Under the pieces are notes generated by a model. It was not told the origin of the DNA. It worked only from the letters and a program-made list of their open reading frames with translations, and searched no databases. From PALSA-610 sp038213435 (lineage in GTDB: Bacteria > Actinomycetota > Acidimicrobiia > IMCC26256 > PALSA-610): a stretch of DNA of 64,000 bases. The position numbers were made by a program, and so were the translations under genes. Within the stretch, counting starts at the first letter, position 1. The number at the start of each line of letters is the position of its first letter. Location: positions 1-64,000 of the forward strand of contig JBBQTI010000015.1 in assembly GCA_038213435.1 (NCBI GenBank), given 5' to 3'. Of the stretch, positions 7,460-14,971 are shown in pieces.

Positions 7460-7974
7460 ACTCGTGTTGGCTCGCACGAACATCTCACGCACCCGGCGAC
7501 GCGTTTGCAACAGCCACCCTTCACGACGAACACGGAACCGCCGCCGGCGTGTTGTGTGCGTGGGAGCGCCACCATGAGCATCCCGAGACCGCGGTCAAGA
7601 TCGACGCTCGCGCCATCGACGCACACGGCGCCGAAGCGTGGGCGTCTCTCGCACTGGTAGATCCCCGAGAGGGCCTTCCCTTCGATGATCCCGCCGTGCT
7701 CGAAGCAATGCGCGTCGTGCTGGCACTCCCCGCCCCCGACGTATTCTCAACGTTCGTCGTGCACGACAACGAGTGCGCCGGTGCGCTGACCGCGGTGTAC
7801 GACCTCGGCTCCGGTCGGCTCGGCCGAGATCCCTTTCGGTTCGTCTTCGGTGGCCAACAACTCCACATCGGTGCAGGGCTGCTCGCCCCTACACCACCGG
7901 CCACCGGCCCTGCCGTTCAACGCTACGGCTCATCGTCACCGTGGCCTTGGGACCGTTTTCCCCAGCCGAAATGA
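7456..7974 (+). CDS. Unknown protein in peroxiredoxin-glucoamylase operon
   Basis: 172 residues from ATG 7456, overlapping the upstream gene (ATGA), with its own stop overlapping the next ATG (ATGA at 7971). No signal peptide or membrane helix. It contains an acidic N-terminal half (DARAIDAHGAEAWASLALVDP) and a beta-rich middle (VFSTFVVHDNECAGALTAVYDLGSGR, FRFVFGG), ending in a Pro/Ser-rich tail. I do not recognise the family. Tight coupling makes a common role with the peroxiredoxin-like gene and the truncated glycoside hydrolase likely. Confidence 0.55.
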   Translation: MNSCWLARTSHAPGDAFATATLHDEHGTAAGVLCAWERHHEHPETAVKIDARAIDAHGAEAWASLALVDPREGLPFDDPAVLEAMRVVLALPAPDVFSTFVVHDNECAGALTAVYDLGSGRLGRDPFRFVFGGQQLHIGAGLLAPTPPATGPAVQRYGSSSPWPWDRFPQPK

Positions 7975-8235
7975 CGACGAATCCCATTGGCGACTACGCG
8001 TTATTGTCAGACGGCCAGGGAGCCGCTTTGGTGAGCGGCTCCGGCTCGGTCGACTGGCTGTGCCTCCCGCGCTTTGATTCTCCGGCCGTATTCGCTCGGC
8101 TCCTCGGCGCCGACGCAGGCCGTTGGCACATAGGGCCCGTCGACGACGCCGAAACGTGGCGTAGCTACGTGCCCGGCACGATGGTGCTCGAGACACAGTT
8201 CGAGACCCAACACGGCATGGCAATGTTGACTGATG
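7971..8235 (+). pseudogene. GH15 glucoamylase/trehalase-like gene, N-terminus only
   Basis: From ATG 7971 the frame encodes the characteristic start of actinobacterial GH15 glycoside hydrolases: IGDYALLSDGQGAALVSGSG, SVDWLCLPRFDSPAVFARLLG, GRWHIGPV, TWRSYVPGTMVLETQFET. These enzymes are normally about 600 residues; here homology ends after about 88 residues exactly where the IS6-type end begins at 8236. The catalytic (alpha/alpha)6 barrel is gone, so the gene is dead. Its lost 3' part is replaced by a 163-bp IS6 derivative followed by an unrelated beheaded gene. Confidence 0.85.
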
Positions 8236-8398
8236 GGCACTGTTGCGTTGGACGCAAATCGGACACGACGGAGGCTGTCCGCGAGGCCACTCGTGTGCGC
8301 GAAGAGAATAAGGCGTCGCATTTCGGGCGGCCCATATCGCACATCTCGCGCATGGCAGCGGTCCGGATGACGGCGCGAACGCTCAATGCAACAGTGCC
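8236..8398. mobile_element. 163-bp IS6-derived element with both ends and no transposase
   Basis: Starts GGCACTGTTGCGTTGG and ends with the inverted partner CAATGCAACAGTGCC, the same termini as the full IS6-type copies in this window. The 130 bases between do not encode a transposase. The flanking 8-mers (GACTGATG and CTTGGAAT) are not a target duplication, and each flank is a gene truncated exactly at the element. This is what an IS6-type deletion or recombination event leaves behind. It could be mobilised in trans by an intact IS6 transposase. Confidence 0.85.
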
Positions 8399-8787
8399 CT
8401 TGGAATCACCTGATCGAACCCGAGCGGTGGCCGAGCTGGGCCCATCACATCAAACGAGTCGACATGGACCCACCCGGACCGGCGCGGCTCGGATCCAAGG
8501 GCAGGGTGCGGTTGAAGAACGGCACCTCCGCTCGCCAAGAAGTGGTCGAGCTGAACGAGGGCCGCAACTGGCGATGGGACGGTCGGTTCTTGTGGCTCGG
8601 TCTGGTCTACGACCACATCATCGAAGCACGCCCTGACGGCGGGACGCGCATCAGATTCACGATCGAGGGCACGGATCTGGGGGTCGGATCAATCGGCCGG
8701 ATCTTCGCCTGGATCTATGCCCGCAACCTCGACCAGGCGATGCCGAACCTCGCCGCCGAGTTGGCCCAGCACTCGTCTTCAGCTTGA
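8399..8787 (+). pseudogene. SRPBCC (polyketide cyclase/START-like) protein, N-terminus missing
   Basis: The frame enters from the IS6 end and reads PWNHLIEPERWPSWAHHIKRV, then GSKGRVRLKNG, WRWDGRFLWLGLVYDHIIEA, GTRIRFTIEG, and a C-terminal helix IFAWIYARNLDQAMPNLAAEL. This is the SRPBCC ligand-binding fold without its first strand and initiator region. An ATG inside the IS end (8386) could by chance start translation of 133 residues, so a fusion product is conceivable. In other genomes such proteins bind hydrophobic ligands; the partner here is unknown. Confidence 0.75.
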
Positions 8788-8997
8788 GCCCACGCTCGCG
8801 TCCCGCGACGGCGCGCCAAGCCGCCACGGCCGCGAACACGCCGACCCGGCGTCTGGGATACCTGTGGCGTTGTCGGTCGCAGTCGGCAGGTCGGCGAGCG
8901 GCGTGTAGGTGGTGCGGGCGGGGTCGATCCCGAGTGCCTGCGCGTCGGTATTGCTGAGTCGTTCGATGAGTGGCTTTGAGGCGAGCGTGCGGCCGCT

Positions 8998-10009
8998 GCT
9001 AGCTCTAAAACTGACGGAGGTTGTTTACATCTGGGGTCTCTCATGAGAGAAGACCGGATGGACGAGCGAGAGTAGCAACGCAAGATCCGACACCGCCTGG
9101 CGGTGCTTCGCCACGCTGATGAGGTCAGCGGGAGTGTCTCGGCGACGTGCCGGTACTACGGCATCAGCCGCCAGGTGTTCTACAAGTGGCGGCGCCGCTT
9201 CGAAGAGGGAGGCGAAGAGGGCTTACGCGACCGGTCGTCAGCGCCGTTGCGCTCACCGAACGCCACCAAGGCTGAGGTCGTCGGCAAGATCATCTACCTG
9301 CGTCAGCACTACCACTTCGGGCCGAACAAGATCTCGATGTACCTGAGCCGCTACCACGACGTCGACATCGGCCACTCGGCCGTTTGGCGGATCCTGAAGC
9401 GCCTCGATCTCAACCGGTTGCCGGCTTCGCAGCGCTACAAGCGCCACACCGACCGTTGGAAGCGCTACGAGAAGCCGTTGCCCGGCCATCGCGTGCAGGT
9501 CGACGTGAAGTTCATCGAACCACTTCCCGGCACCCGCAAGAAGCACTACCAATACACCGCGATCGACGACTGCACCCGCATCCGCGTGCTGCGCATCTAC
9601 CCCCGCAACGACCAGAAGACAGCGATCCAGTTCCTCGACTACGTCTTCGAGAAGCTCCCGTTCCGAGTCGAGGTTGGTCCAGACCGACAACGGTGCCGAG
9701 TTCCAAGGCGCCCTCCACTGGCACCTTCTCGACCGCGGCATCGGCCACGTCTACATCCGACCGGCCACGCCCCGTCTCAACGGCAAGGTCGAACGGTCGC
9801 ACCGCATCGACGCCGAGGAGTTCTACCGAATGCTCGCCGGCGTCGTGATCGACGACACCGAGCTCTTCAACGACAAGCTCCAGGAATGGGAGAACTTCTA
9901 CAACTTCGACCGTCCCCACGGCGGTCTCGGTGGACAGACTCCCTACGAACGACTACGACAGAAGACCAAGACCCCGGCGTAAACGACCTTCGTCAGTTGC
10001 ACAGCTAGC
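8998..10009 (+). mobile_element. IS481-family-like insertion sequence with intact ends
   Basis: The ends at 8998-9027 and 9980-10009 are inverted repeats of about 30 bp: inside them the left end reads AACTGACGGAGGTTGTTTA and the right end, inverted, AACTGACGAAGGTCGTTTA. Both outer tips contain GCTAGC. The 1.0-kb size and single transposase gene fit the IS481 family. The transposase inside is inactivated twice (see next entry). No convincing target duplication was found in the immediate flanks. Confidence 0.75.
9058..9982 (+). pseudogene. IS481-type transposase with nonsense codon and frameshift
   Basis: ATG 9058 reads MDERE, then TAG, then continues in frame with an HTH region (ATCRYYGISRQVFYKWRRRF), a linker, and the rve/DDE core: VQVDVKFIEPLPG (first Asp), VQTDNGAEFQ (second Asp), GKVERSHR (Glu), and the typical closing HGGLGGQTPYERL. 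Near 9675 an extra G (GTTGGTCC for GTTGTCC) shifts the frame between the first and second Asp. With the repair of one stop and one base the product is about 307 residues, normal for IS481. A downstream GTG start (9103) could bypass the stop but not the frameshift. Confidence 0.85.
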
Positions 10010-10343
10010 GCAGGCTTCGATCCGTGCCGTCTCGTTGACTTTGTCGCTGTGCCCGGGCCTTCCGCTTCGACGATCCAGGTCAGGCATCCAATCCCGGGCG
10101 CTCGATGACCGCCAGCACGGGGTGAGACCCCTCGATGGTTCAATCCGAGGCGCGTCCCAATAACTTTGAACAACCGCGATCAGGTCGTCGAGCGACCGCA
10201 CATCGAAAACGTGATCTGACCTCTTGAAGGTCGCGATTCTCGGGTACTTGTGGACCTAGTGAGACTCGAACCCTCGTCTGAGCGAGCCACTCCGAAGGAT
10301 TCAGCCAACGGCTTACGAGGTCGGCTCCGCCGCAGTGCTTGAG
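10010..10343. other. Intergenic stretch with a tRNA 3'-end-like fragment
   Basis: No coding frame is supported. On the minus strand 10250-10278 reads as a tRNA T-arm and acceptor 3' side (GAGGGTTCGAGTCTCAC, then TAGGTCCAC) with 4 of 5 T-stem pairs. No matching 5' half (GGACCTA) was found upstream, so this is not a complete tRNA. Integrases often target tRNA 3' ends, and the fragment sits beside the HTH/recombinase module, so it may be an attachment-site relic. Confidence 0.35.
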
Positions 10344-10550
10344 CTACTTAGCGCGGCCTGTGCGGCGCGCCCACAGCTCGACGTCCGCGCGGCGCCACAC
10401 GCGTCCTGCCGAGATCTCTCCAATCGGCTTTGGGAAGTCGGACTGACCCGCGAGTTGACCGGCGCGCTGTTTGCTGACACCGATCATCTCGCCAATTTCC
10501 TTAAGGCCGACGAGGTCCACACGCGTCACCGTAACGCTTGACTGCGACAA
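10344..10550 (-). CDS. Small HTH protein, excisionase/AlpA-like
   Basis: Up to 68 residues, starting at TTG 10550 or a nearby GTG. The centre is a MerR/AlpA-type helix-turn-helix: VGLKEIGEMIGVSKQRAGQL, followed by DFPKPIGEISAGRVWRRADVELWARR, the usual wing and final helix of excisionase-like regulators. Such proteins bind recombination or promoter sites of integrating elements. It is divergent from the recombinase-like gene at 10651, with a perfect 15-base palindrome in between, suggesting that it regulates that promoter. Confidence 0.7.
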   Translation of the reverse strand: MSQSSVTVTRVDLVGLKEIGEMIGVSKQRAGQLAGQSDFPKPIGEISAGRVWRRADVELWARRTGRAK

Positions 10551-10564
10551 GGCCGGAGCATAGA

Positions 10565-10621
10565 CTTGACTGAGTCAAGGCAAACGATGTGGCCCCGGCG
10601 GTGCGCTAACACCCCGGGGCC
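10565..10621. promoter_or_regulatory. Palindrome and GC hairpin between divergent HTH and recombinase genes
   Basis: CTTGACTGAGTCAAG (10565-10579) is a perfect 7+1+7 palindrome and a good candidate operator for the small HTH protein. It is followed by an 8-bp stem GGCCCCGG (10591-10598) pairing with CCGGGGCC (10614-10621), just ahead of the recombinase start at 10651. Binding has not been shown; placement and symmetry are the evidence. Confidence 0.45.
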
Positions 10622-10650
10622 TGGCCGGCACCTGGATAAGAGGTCCCGAC

Positions 10651-11553
10651 GTGAGGAAGCCTAAGCGCGCCCCGCTCTCTGGGTCGATGAGCCACGAGTT
10701 CGACGAAATCGTAGAAACGATCGCGGCCTCCAGCCTTCTGTCGCATCAGACACGTCATCGTTTCGTTGCCACCACAGACCGGTTCCGACTGTTCTGTCTG
10801 CGCGGTCATCGTCTGCGGTCACTCAACGACGTGACGCCCGAGATCGTTCGCGCCTTCGTCACATCGCCGATCGAGAACAACGCACCGAGCGTCGCGACGA
10901 TGCATGTGCGCCGTTCGGTTGTGCGGTTCGTGTTTCGCCAGGCACGCAATCTCGGCCTCGCCGACCATGACCCGCGTATCGATCTCGTACTTCCAACCCG
11001 TTCGGGGCTGCCGGCTCGGCCACTGACCGACGATGAGATCGCGGTCTGTCGCAGCTACTCGCTCACCTCGTTGACCAATACGCGCACACCCGCCGCGTGG
11101 GCATTAGCCGAAGCGACCGCCAGAACAGCCGAGATACCTTGCATCCGCGATCGTGACCTCGACCTTGATTGCCGTCGCGTGTGGTTGCACGGCAGTCCGC
11201 GGACGGTTGCGCGCTGGGCACCGCTGTCCCCGTGGGCGGCAACCCAGCTCGAGCGGCGCGCGAACGCGTTGTCGGGCCCGAGCGCGCGTCTCGTCTACAC
11301 GGCGGACGGTTCTGCAGAAAGCGCGCAAGCGTCGTCGTGTCAGGCGATCAGCGAGACGCTTACGCGTGCCGGGCTCAGCGGCGACTGTGATGTGCGCCCG
11401 ATCTCGGTCGCGGCGTGGGCGGGTCGGCAGTTGCTCGACGCGACCGGCCGCATCGATGACGTCGCGCGCTGCTGGGCGTGCGGAGTCTCGATCGGGCGGC
11501 GCGCATCGTCGGCTGGGACTGGGCCGACGTCGATGACGGGTAGCCGGCGGTGA
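10651..11553 (+). CDS. Tyrosine-recombinase-like protein, catalytically degenerate, probable late frameshift
   Basis: About 300 residues from GTG 10651. The N-terminal half looks like a SAM-like core-binding domain (FRLFCLRGHRLRSLNDVTPEIVRAF, TMHVRRSVVRFVFRQARNLGLA), and the C-terminal half like a phage integrase catalytic domain (LTDDEIAVCRSYS, ATARTAEIPCIRDRDLDL with the first Arg of the pentad). The HxxR box is replaced (RPISVAAWAG) and no nucleophilic Tyr is seen. Near 11470 one missing base seems to move the true ending into another frame reading VRSLDRAARIVGWDWADVDDG with a stop at 11541, more protein-like than the open frame to 11553. It may be an accessory DNA-binding protein rather than a recombinase. 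Confidence 0.6.
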   Translation: MRKPKRAPLSGSMSHEFDEIVETIAASSLLSHQTRHRFVATTDRFRLFCLRGHRLRSLNDVTPEIVRAFVTSPIENNAPSVATMHVRRSVVRFVFRQARNLGLADHDPRIDLVLPTRSGLPARPLTDDEIAVCRSYSLTSLTNTRTPAAWALAEATARTAEIPCIRDRDLDLDCRRVWLHGSPRTVARWAPLSPWAATQLERRANALSGPSARLVYTADGSAESAQASSCQAISETLTRAGLSGDCDVRPISVAAWAGRQLLDATGRIDDVARCWACGVSIGRRASSAGTGPTSMTGSRR

Positions 11554-12962
11554 GTGCCCGCCCGGTCAGTGCGCTCGAACGTGTTGATGCGATCCTCGCG
11601 AACCCGGCGACGTACGACCTTGCCGCGGTGTTGCCTGCGCCGGATCACCGTCGGGGTGGTCGGCCGAGTCAGTATCCGTCGTTCATGTTCATCGTGTTCG
11701 AAGCGCTCCTAAGCGTCTACGGCAGCGCCCGCCAAGTCGAAGCGGAGATCTCGCATCCGATCGTGTGGAACCACATCCGCCGTGCAGTAACGAAACGGTT
11801 CCCCGATCAGCCAGGGGTCCGTCTGCCAGAGGCGCCGATGCGACGACACCACTACCTCTACGCCCGCAAGCGCACGCTCGAAGTCCCCGGCCTGCTCGAG
11901 CAACTCGCTGGACGTCATCGCGAACTGGCAGCGCGTCAAGCCGAGGAGCTCGGCTTGTGCAACCCGAACGGTCGCGGGTCGTGGACGCATCCCGACCTGG
12001 CGCGCATGGTGCATGCGGACGGCAAAGTGATCGCACCCCTGTACCGTGCCAAACCCGGCGACACGCGCGTCGACCCGGCCACCGGCGAAATCCTCGCCCG
12101 CCGCGCCGAACATGATGCCGGCCTGCATTTCGAAGGCACTGGCGAGACCGCCTGGGGCACCAAGTTCGTCCTCGTCGCCGCCCGCACCGACGACACCCAC
12201 GGACGCGTCATCCTCGACGTCAACTGGGTACCACGTCCGGGCGGTGAAGCCGGCACCGCCATGGGCTGCTTCGAGAAGGTGGCTCCCCTGTTGCCCGGCG
12301 CGCAAGGCGTCATCTACGACACCGCGCTACGCGGCGTACACCACCAACACCTCCTGCGCGACCTCGGATGGCTGTCCATCAACCGCGTCACCGCCAAAAC
12401 CGCCGGAGCCAACACGCCACGACGCGGTGACGGACAACGCCAGCCGAAAACCGCGCACATCGAAGACAAGAGCATCACGCGTCCCGACGGCACGGCCGAA
12501 ACACTGCCGCTGTACGCCCGCGACGGCGAAATCGGCGTCGGGCAGCTCACCGACACCGGCGACCTCACCTTCACACCCTTACGACGCGTCCGCACCCACC
12601 GCACCCGCGACCGCAACGGCAAATACCGCTGGTACAACGACTACCAACTCCCCGACCGCTACGGCCCCGGCACTGTGACAGTCAGGTTGCACGGCAACGA
12701 CGAAGACGTCCGGCGGAAGTTCAACCGTACCGAGAACGTCCGAACGATCCCACCCGGCGACCCCGACTTCCAACGGCTCTACCGGCGGCGGAACGACGCG
12801 GAGAGCATCAACCGTAGTCTGGACGACAGCCTCTGGCTCGGCCGCGCCCACAGCGTCGGCCACGAACGCCAACACCTCAACCTCATCGGCTTCGCCCTCA
12901 TGGTCAACTCCCTCGCCCGGCACCGCCACCAACGGCGGCGACCACAAACCATCGCCGCCTGA
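11550..12962 (+). CDS. DDE transposase-like protein
   Basis: 470 residues from GTG 11550. The N-terminal third is an alpha-helical DNA-binding-like region (FMFIVFEALLSVYGSARQVEAEI). The catalytic core shows three acidic residues with transposase spacing: D157 (MVHADGKVI), D257 (GVIYDTALRG) and E418 (RRNDAESINRSLDD), with a long insertion between the second and third. The C-terminus ends NLIGFALMVNSLARHR. It looks like a large IS1182/IS5-type DDE protein, but I could not find inverted repeats bounding it. It directly follows the recombinase-like gene (4-base overlap, or an 8-base gap if the frameshift above is corrected), so the two are probably one unit. Confidence 0.65.
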   Translation: MSARPVSALERVDAILANPATYDLAAVLPAPDHRRGGRPSQYPSFMFIVFEALLSVYGSARQVEAEISHPIVWNHIRRAVTKRFPDQPGVRLPEAPMRRHHYLYARKRTLEVPGLLEQLAGRHRELAARQAEELGLCNPNGRGSWTHPDLARMVHADGKVIAPLYRAKPGDTRVDPATGEILARRAEHDAGLHFEGTGETAWGTKFVLVAARTDDTHGRVILDVNWVPRPGGEAGTAMGCFEKVAPLLPGAQGVIYDTALRGVHHQHLLRDLGWLSINRVTAKTAGANTPRRGDGQRQPKTAHIEDKSITRPDGTAETLPLYARDGEIGVGQLTDTGDLTFTPLRRVRTHRTRDRNGKYRWYNDYQLPDRYGPGTVTVRLHGNDEDVRRKFNRTENVRTIPPGDPDFQRLYRRRNDAESINRSLDDSLWLGRAHSVGHERQHLNLIGFALMVNSLARHRHQRRRPQTIAA

Positions 12963-13131
12963 ACCAGCCGAACGCGGAAGCGGGACGCCCAAGCGCGCAT
13001 CGAAACGCCCTTCGGCGACAGAAGCAGCTCGTCCGGCGCCGCTCGACGCACCAGCAACGGCAGCGCCACGCCACCATCTATCCTCGGTGCCGTTGCATCC
13101 GAGGTTTCCTCCCACGTTTTCTGCAACCCCC

Positions 13132-13204
13132 GCCCTCGTAGCTCAGGGGATAGAGCATCGGTTTCCTAAACCGTGTGTCGCATGTTCGAATCATGCCGAG
13201 GGCG
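13132..13204 (+). tRNA. tRNA-Arg (anticodon CCU)
   Basis: A 73-base cloverleaf. The acceptor arms GCCCTCG and CGAGGGC pair perfectly; the D stem is GCTC/GAGC; the anticodon loop is TTCCTAA giving CCT (reads AGG); the T stem is GCATG/CATGC with loop TTCGAAT; the discriminator is G. No CCA is encoded. It lies between the mobile module and the first ordinary chromosomal gene. The DNA just upstream shows no copy of its 3' end, so it does not look like the integration target of that module. Confidence 0.95.
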
Positions 13205-13234
13205 CTTGTACGAGATGTCGCGCGGGTCTGAAGT

Positions 13235-14779
13235 TCAGGTGACGGTGAGGCAACCCCAGCAAATCGCATGGGTGACCGCGTCGGGACCGGGACCGGTGCC
13301 ATCGCTCCACACCACCAACGTACGCGCCCCCGGGGAAGCGCCGGGGTCGACGGTGACAGTCACCTCGAGCTCGGTCTCAGAGGTCACTGTGACCGAGTCG
13401 ACCGTCACTCCGCCCTCGGCAATTCGCGCTCTCGACCCGGGCAGGAATCCCGTTCCGGTCACAGTGAGCGTCGCCGATGTTCCCCGCGCGACAGAGCTCG
13501 GCGTGATCGATTCGATCTCCGGCATCGACACCGCACGCACGTAGACGTCGAAGTCATTGTTGCCGTCGTTGACGCCCAAGTTGTTCGCAGTGGTGTGGAA
13601 GGACACGTAGCGGCCGTCGGCGCTGATCGCCGCCGCGCCGCTGATGCCGTTCGCAGGCCGGCCGTATCTGGCACTCGCCATCGCGGTCGACCCGGTCTGA
13701 CGGTCGTGCACCCACACCTGGGTCGTCTGGAACGACACGAAGCGGCCGTCGTCGCTGATCGACGGCCCGGCGCCGCCATTCGTGGCGCCGCTGACGAGTG
13801 TGGTCGTCGACGTCGTCAGATCTCGCGCGAAGACGTCTTCGGCGTTGCCGTTGCCATCGCCGAGCACGAGATCGCTCGCGAACGACGCGAACGCGACGAC
13901 ATTGCCGTCGCCGGTGATCGATGGCCTACCTCCGAGCTGGTCACTGGCACCGTTGGCGTCGCCGCCGGCCGTATCGACGCTGACCCGGGTCGTGGTGCCC
14001 GCGCTCACATCGCGCACGAACATGTCGGAGAGCGCGTTACCGTCCGCGGGCACGAGGTCGCTCGCGCCGGAGAAGAACACGACGCGGGAGCCGTCGGCGT
14101 CGATCGCGGGCGGCGAGAACAGGCTCGTCGACCCACTGGGCCCGTTCGGGTCGCCGCCTGCAGTGTCGACGCTCGCTCGAATCGTCGTGTGCGCGTCCAG
14201 ATCACGCACGAACACATCCTCCAGGCCGTTGCCGTCTCCGGACACGAGGTCGCTCGCCGGTGACGCAAAGACAACGTGACGGCCGTCGGCACTGATCCTC
14301 GCGTGTCGGGTGTTCGCATTGGCATCGCCGCCGCCGGTGTCGACCGTGGCCCGCGTGGTCGTCCCGGCTTGCAGATCGCGTACAAAGATGTCCTCAACGG
14401 CGCTTCCGTCGTCGACGATCAGGTCGGTCGCCCTGGAAGCGAACCCGACGTAGCGGCCGTCACCACTGATGGTCGGGTAGAAGCTGTCGCCGTTGGCGTT
14501 GCCGCCGCCGGTGTCGACGCTCGCCCGGACGGTGCGGTGCGTTCGCAGATCGCGGACGAACACGTCCTCCTTGGCGTTGGTATCCCCCGGGACCAAGTCG
14601 TTCGCGCCCGACCAGAACGCGACGTAGCGCCCGTCGTCACTGATCGAGGAGTCGAGGCTGGCCGAGTCGGGGTCACCGCCCGTGGTGTCGACGCTCGCCC
14701 GCACGACGAAATCACAACCGCCGGCGAAGACCAGTACGAGCGCCATCGCGGCAATCCGAGGAAGTCGTGCCACATGCAT
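13235..14779 (-). CDS. Lipoprotein with PD40-type beta-propeller and C-terminal Ig-like (IPT/TIG) domain
   Basis: 514 residues. The N-terminal lipobox LVFAGGC marks an exported lipid-anchored protein. Residues about 28-400 consist of repeats of the form SISDDGRYVAFWSGANDLVPGD followed by DVFVRDLxTxTTxRxSVDT, each about 62 residues: TolB/WD40-like PD40 blades, about seven of them, closing with DVYVRAVSMPEIESI. Residues about 415-500 (SITPSSVARGTSATLTVTG to GARTLVVWSDG) form an IPT/TIG-like immunoglobulin domain. A surface binding or scaffolding role is likely, but the ligand is unknown. It is transcribed toward the tRNA-Arg gene. Confidence 0.75.
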   Translation of the reverse strand: MHVARLPRIAAMALVLVFAGGCDFVVRASVDTTGGDPDSASLDSSISDDGRYVAFWSGANDLVPGDTNAKEDVFVRDLRTHRTVRASVDTGGGNANGDSFYPTISGDGRYVGFASRATDLIVDDGSAVEDIFVRDLQAGTTTRATVDTGGGDANANTRHARISADGRHVVFASPASDLVSGDGNGLEDVFVRDLDAHTTIRASVDTAGGDPNGPSGSTSLFSPPAIDADGSRVVFFSGASDLVPADGNALSDMFVRDVSAGTTTRVSVDTAGGDANGASDQLGGRPSITGDGNVVAFASFASDLVLGDGNGNAEDVFARDLTTSTTTLVSGATNGGAGPSISDDGRFVSFQTTQVWVHDRQTGSTAMASARYGRPANGISGAAAISADGRYVSFHTTANNLGVNDGNNDFDVYVRAVSMPEIESITPSSVARGTSATLTVTGTGFLPGSRARIAEGGVTVDSVTVTSETELEVTVTVDPGASPGARTLVVWSDGTGPGPDAVTHAICWGCLTVT

Positions 14780-14971
14780 GAGCGAACCCTTCTTCCTCAG
14801 AGCAGCCTGTCACCATTCGTACAGACTGGCAACGGTCACCGCGGGCAGCCCCTCTCACCCAGTTTTTCACCGAAGACGACCGGCTCAACACGTTCTGGCG
14901 TACGCGATCACCGCGACCGTGACGGCGCCCTCTCCGCCCCCGCCGGCCTAAGGTCGCGCCGGGTGGTGCGC

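Noticed and set aside
8783..8996. Minus-strand frame reading ASKPLIERLSNTDAQALGI and onward
   Set aside because: It looks slightly protein-like but has no start and no family I can name, and it stops in low-complexity sequence. Possibly a transposase scrap, not supportable.
10250..10278. Complete tRNA gene
   Set aside because: Only the T-arm and acceptor 3' side are recognisable; no 5' acceptor half matches.
13080..13204. tRNA-Arg as the attachment site of the mobile module at 10.3-13.0 kb
   Set aside because: The 3' end of this tRNA is not duplicated at the other side of the module in the sequence read here.
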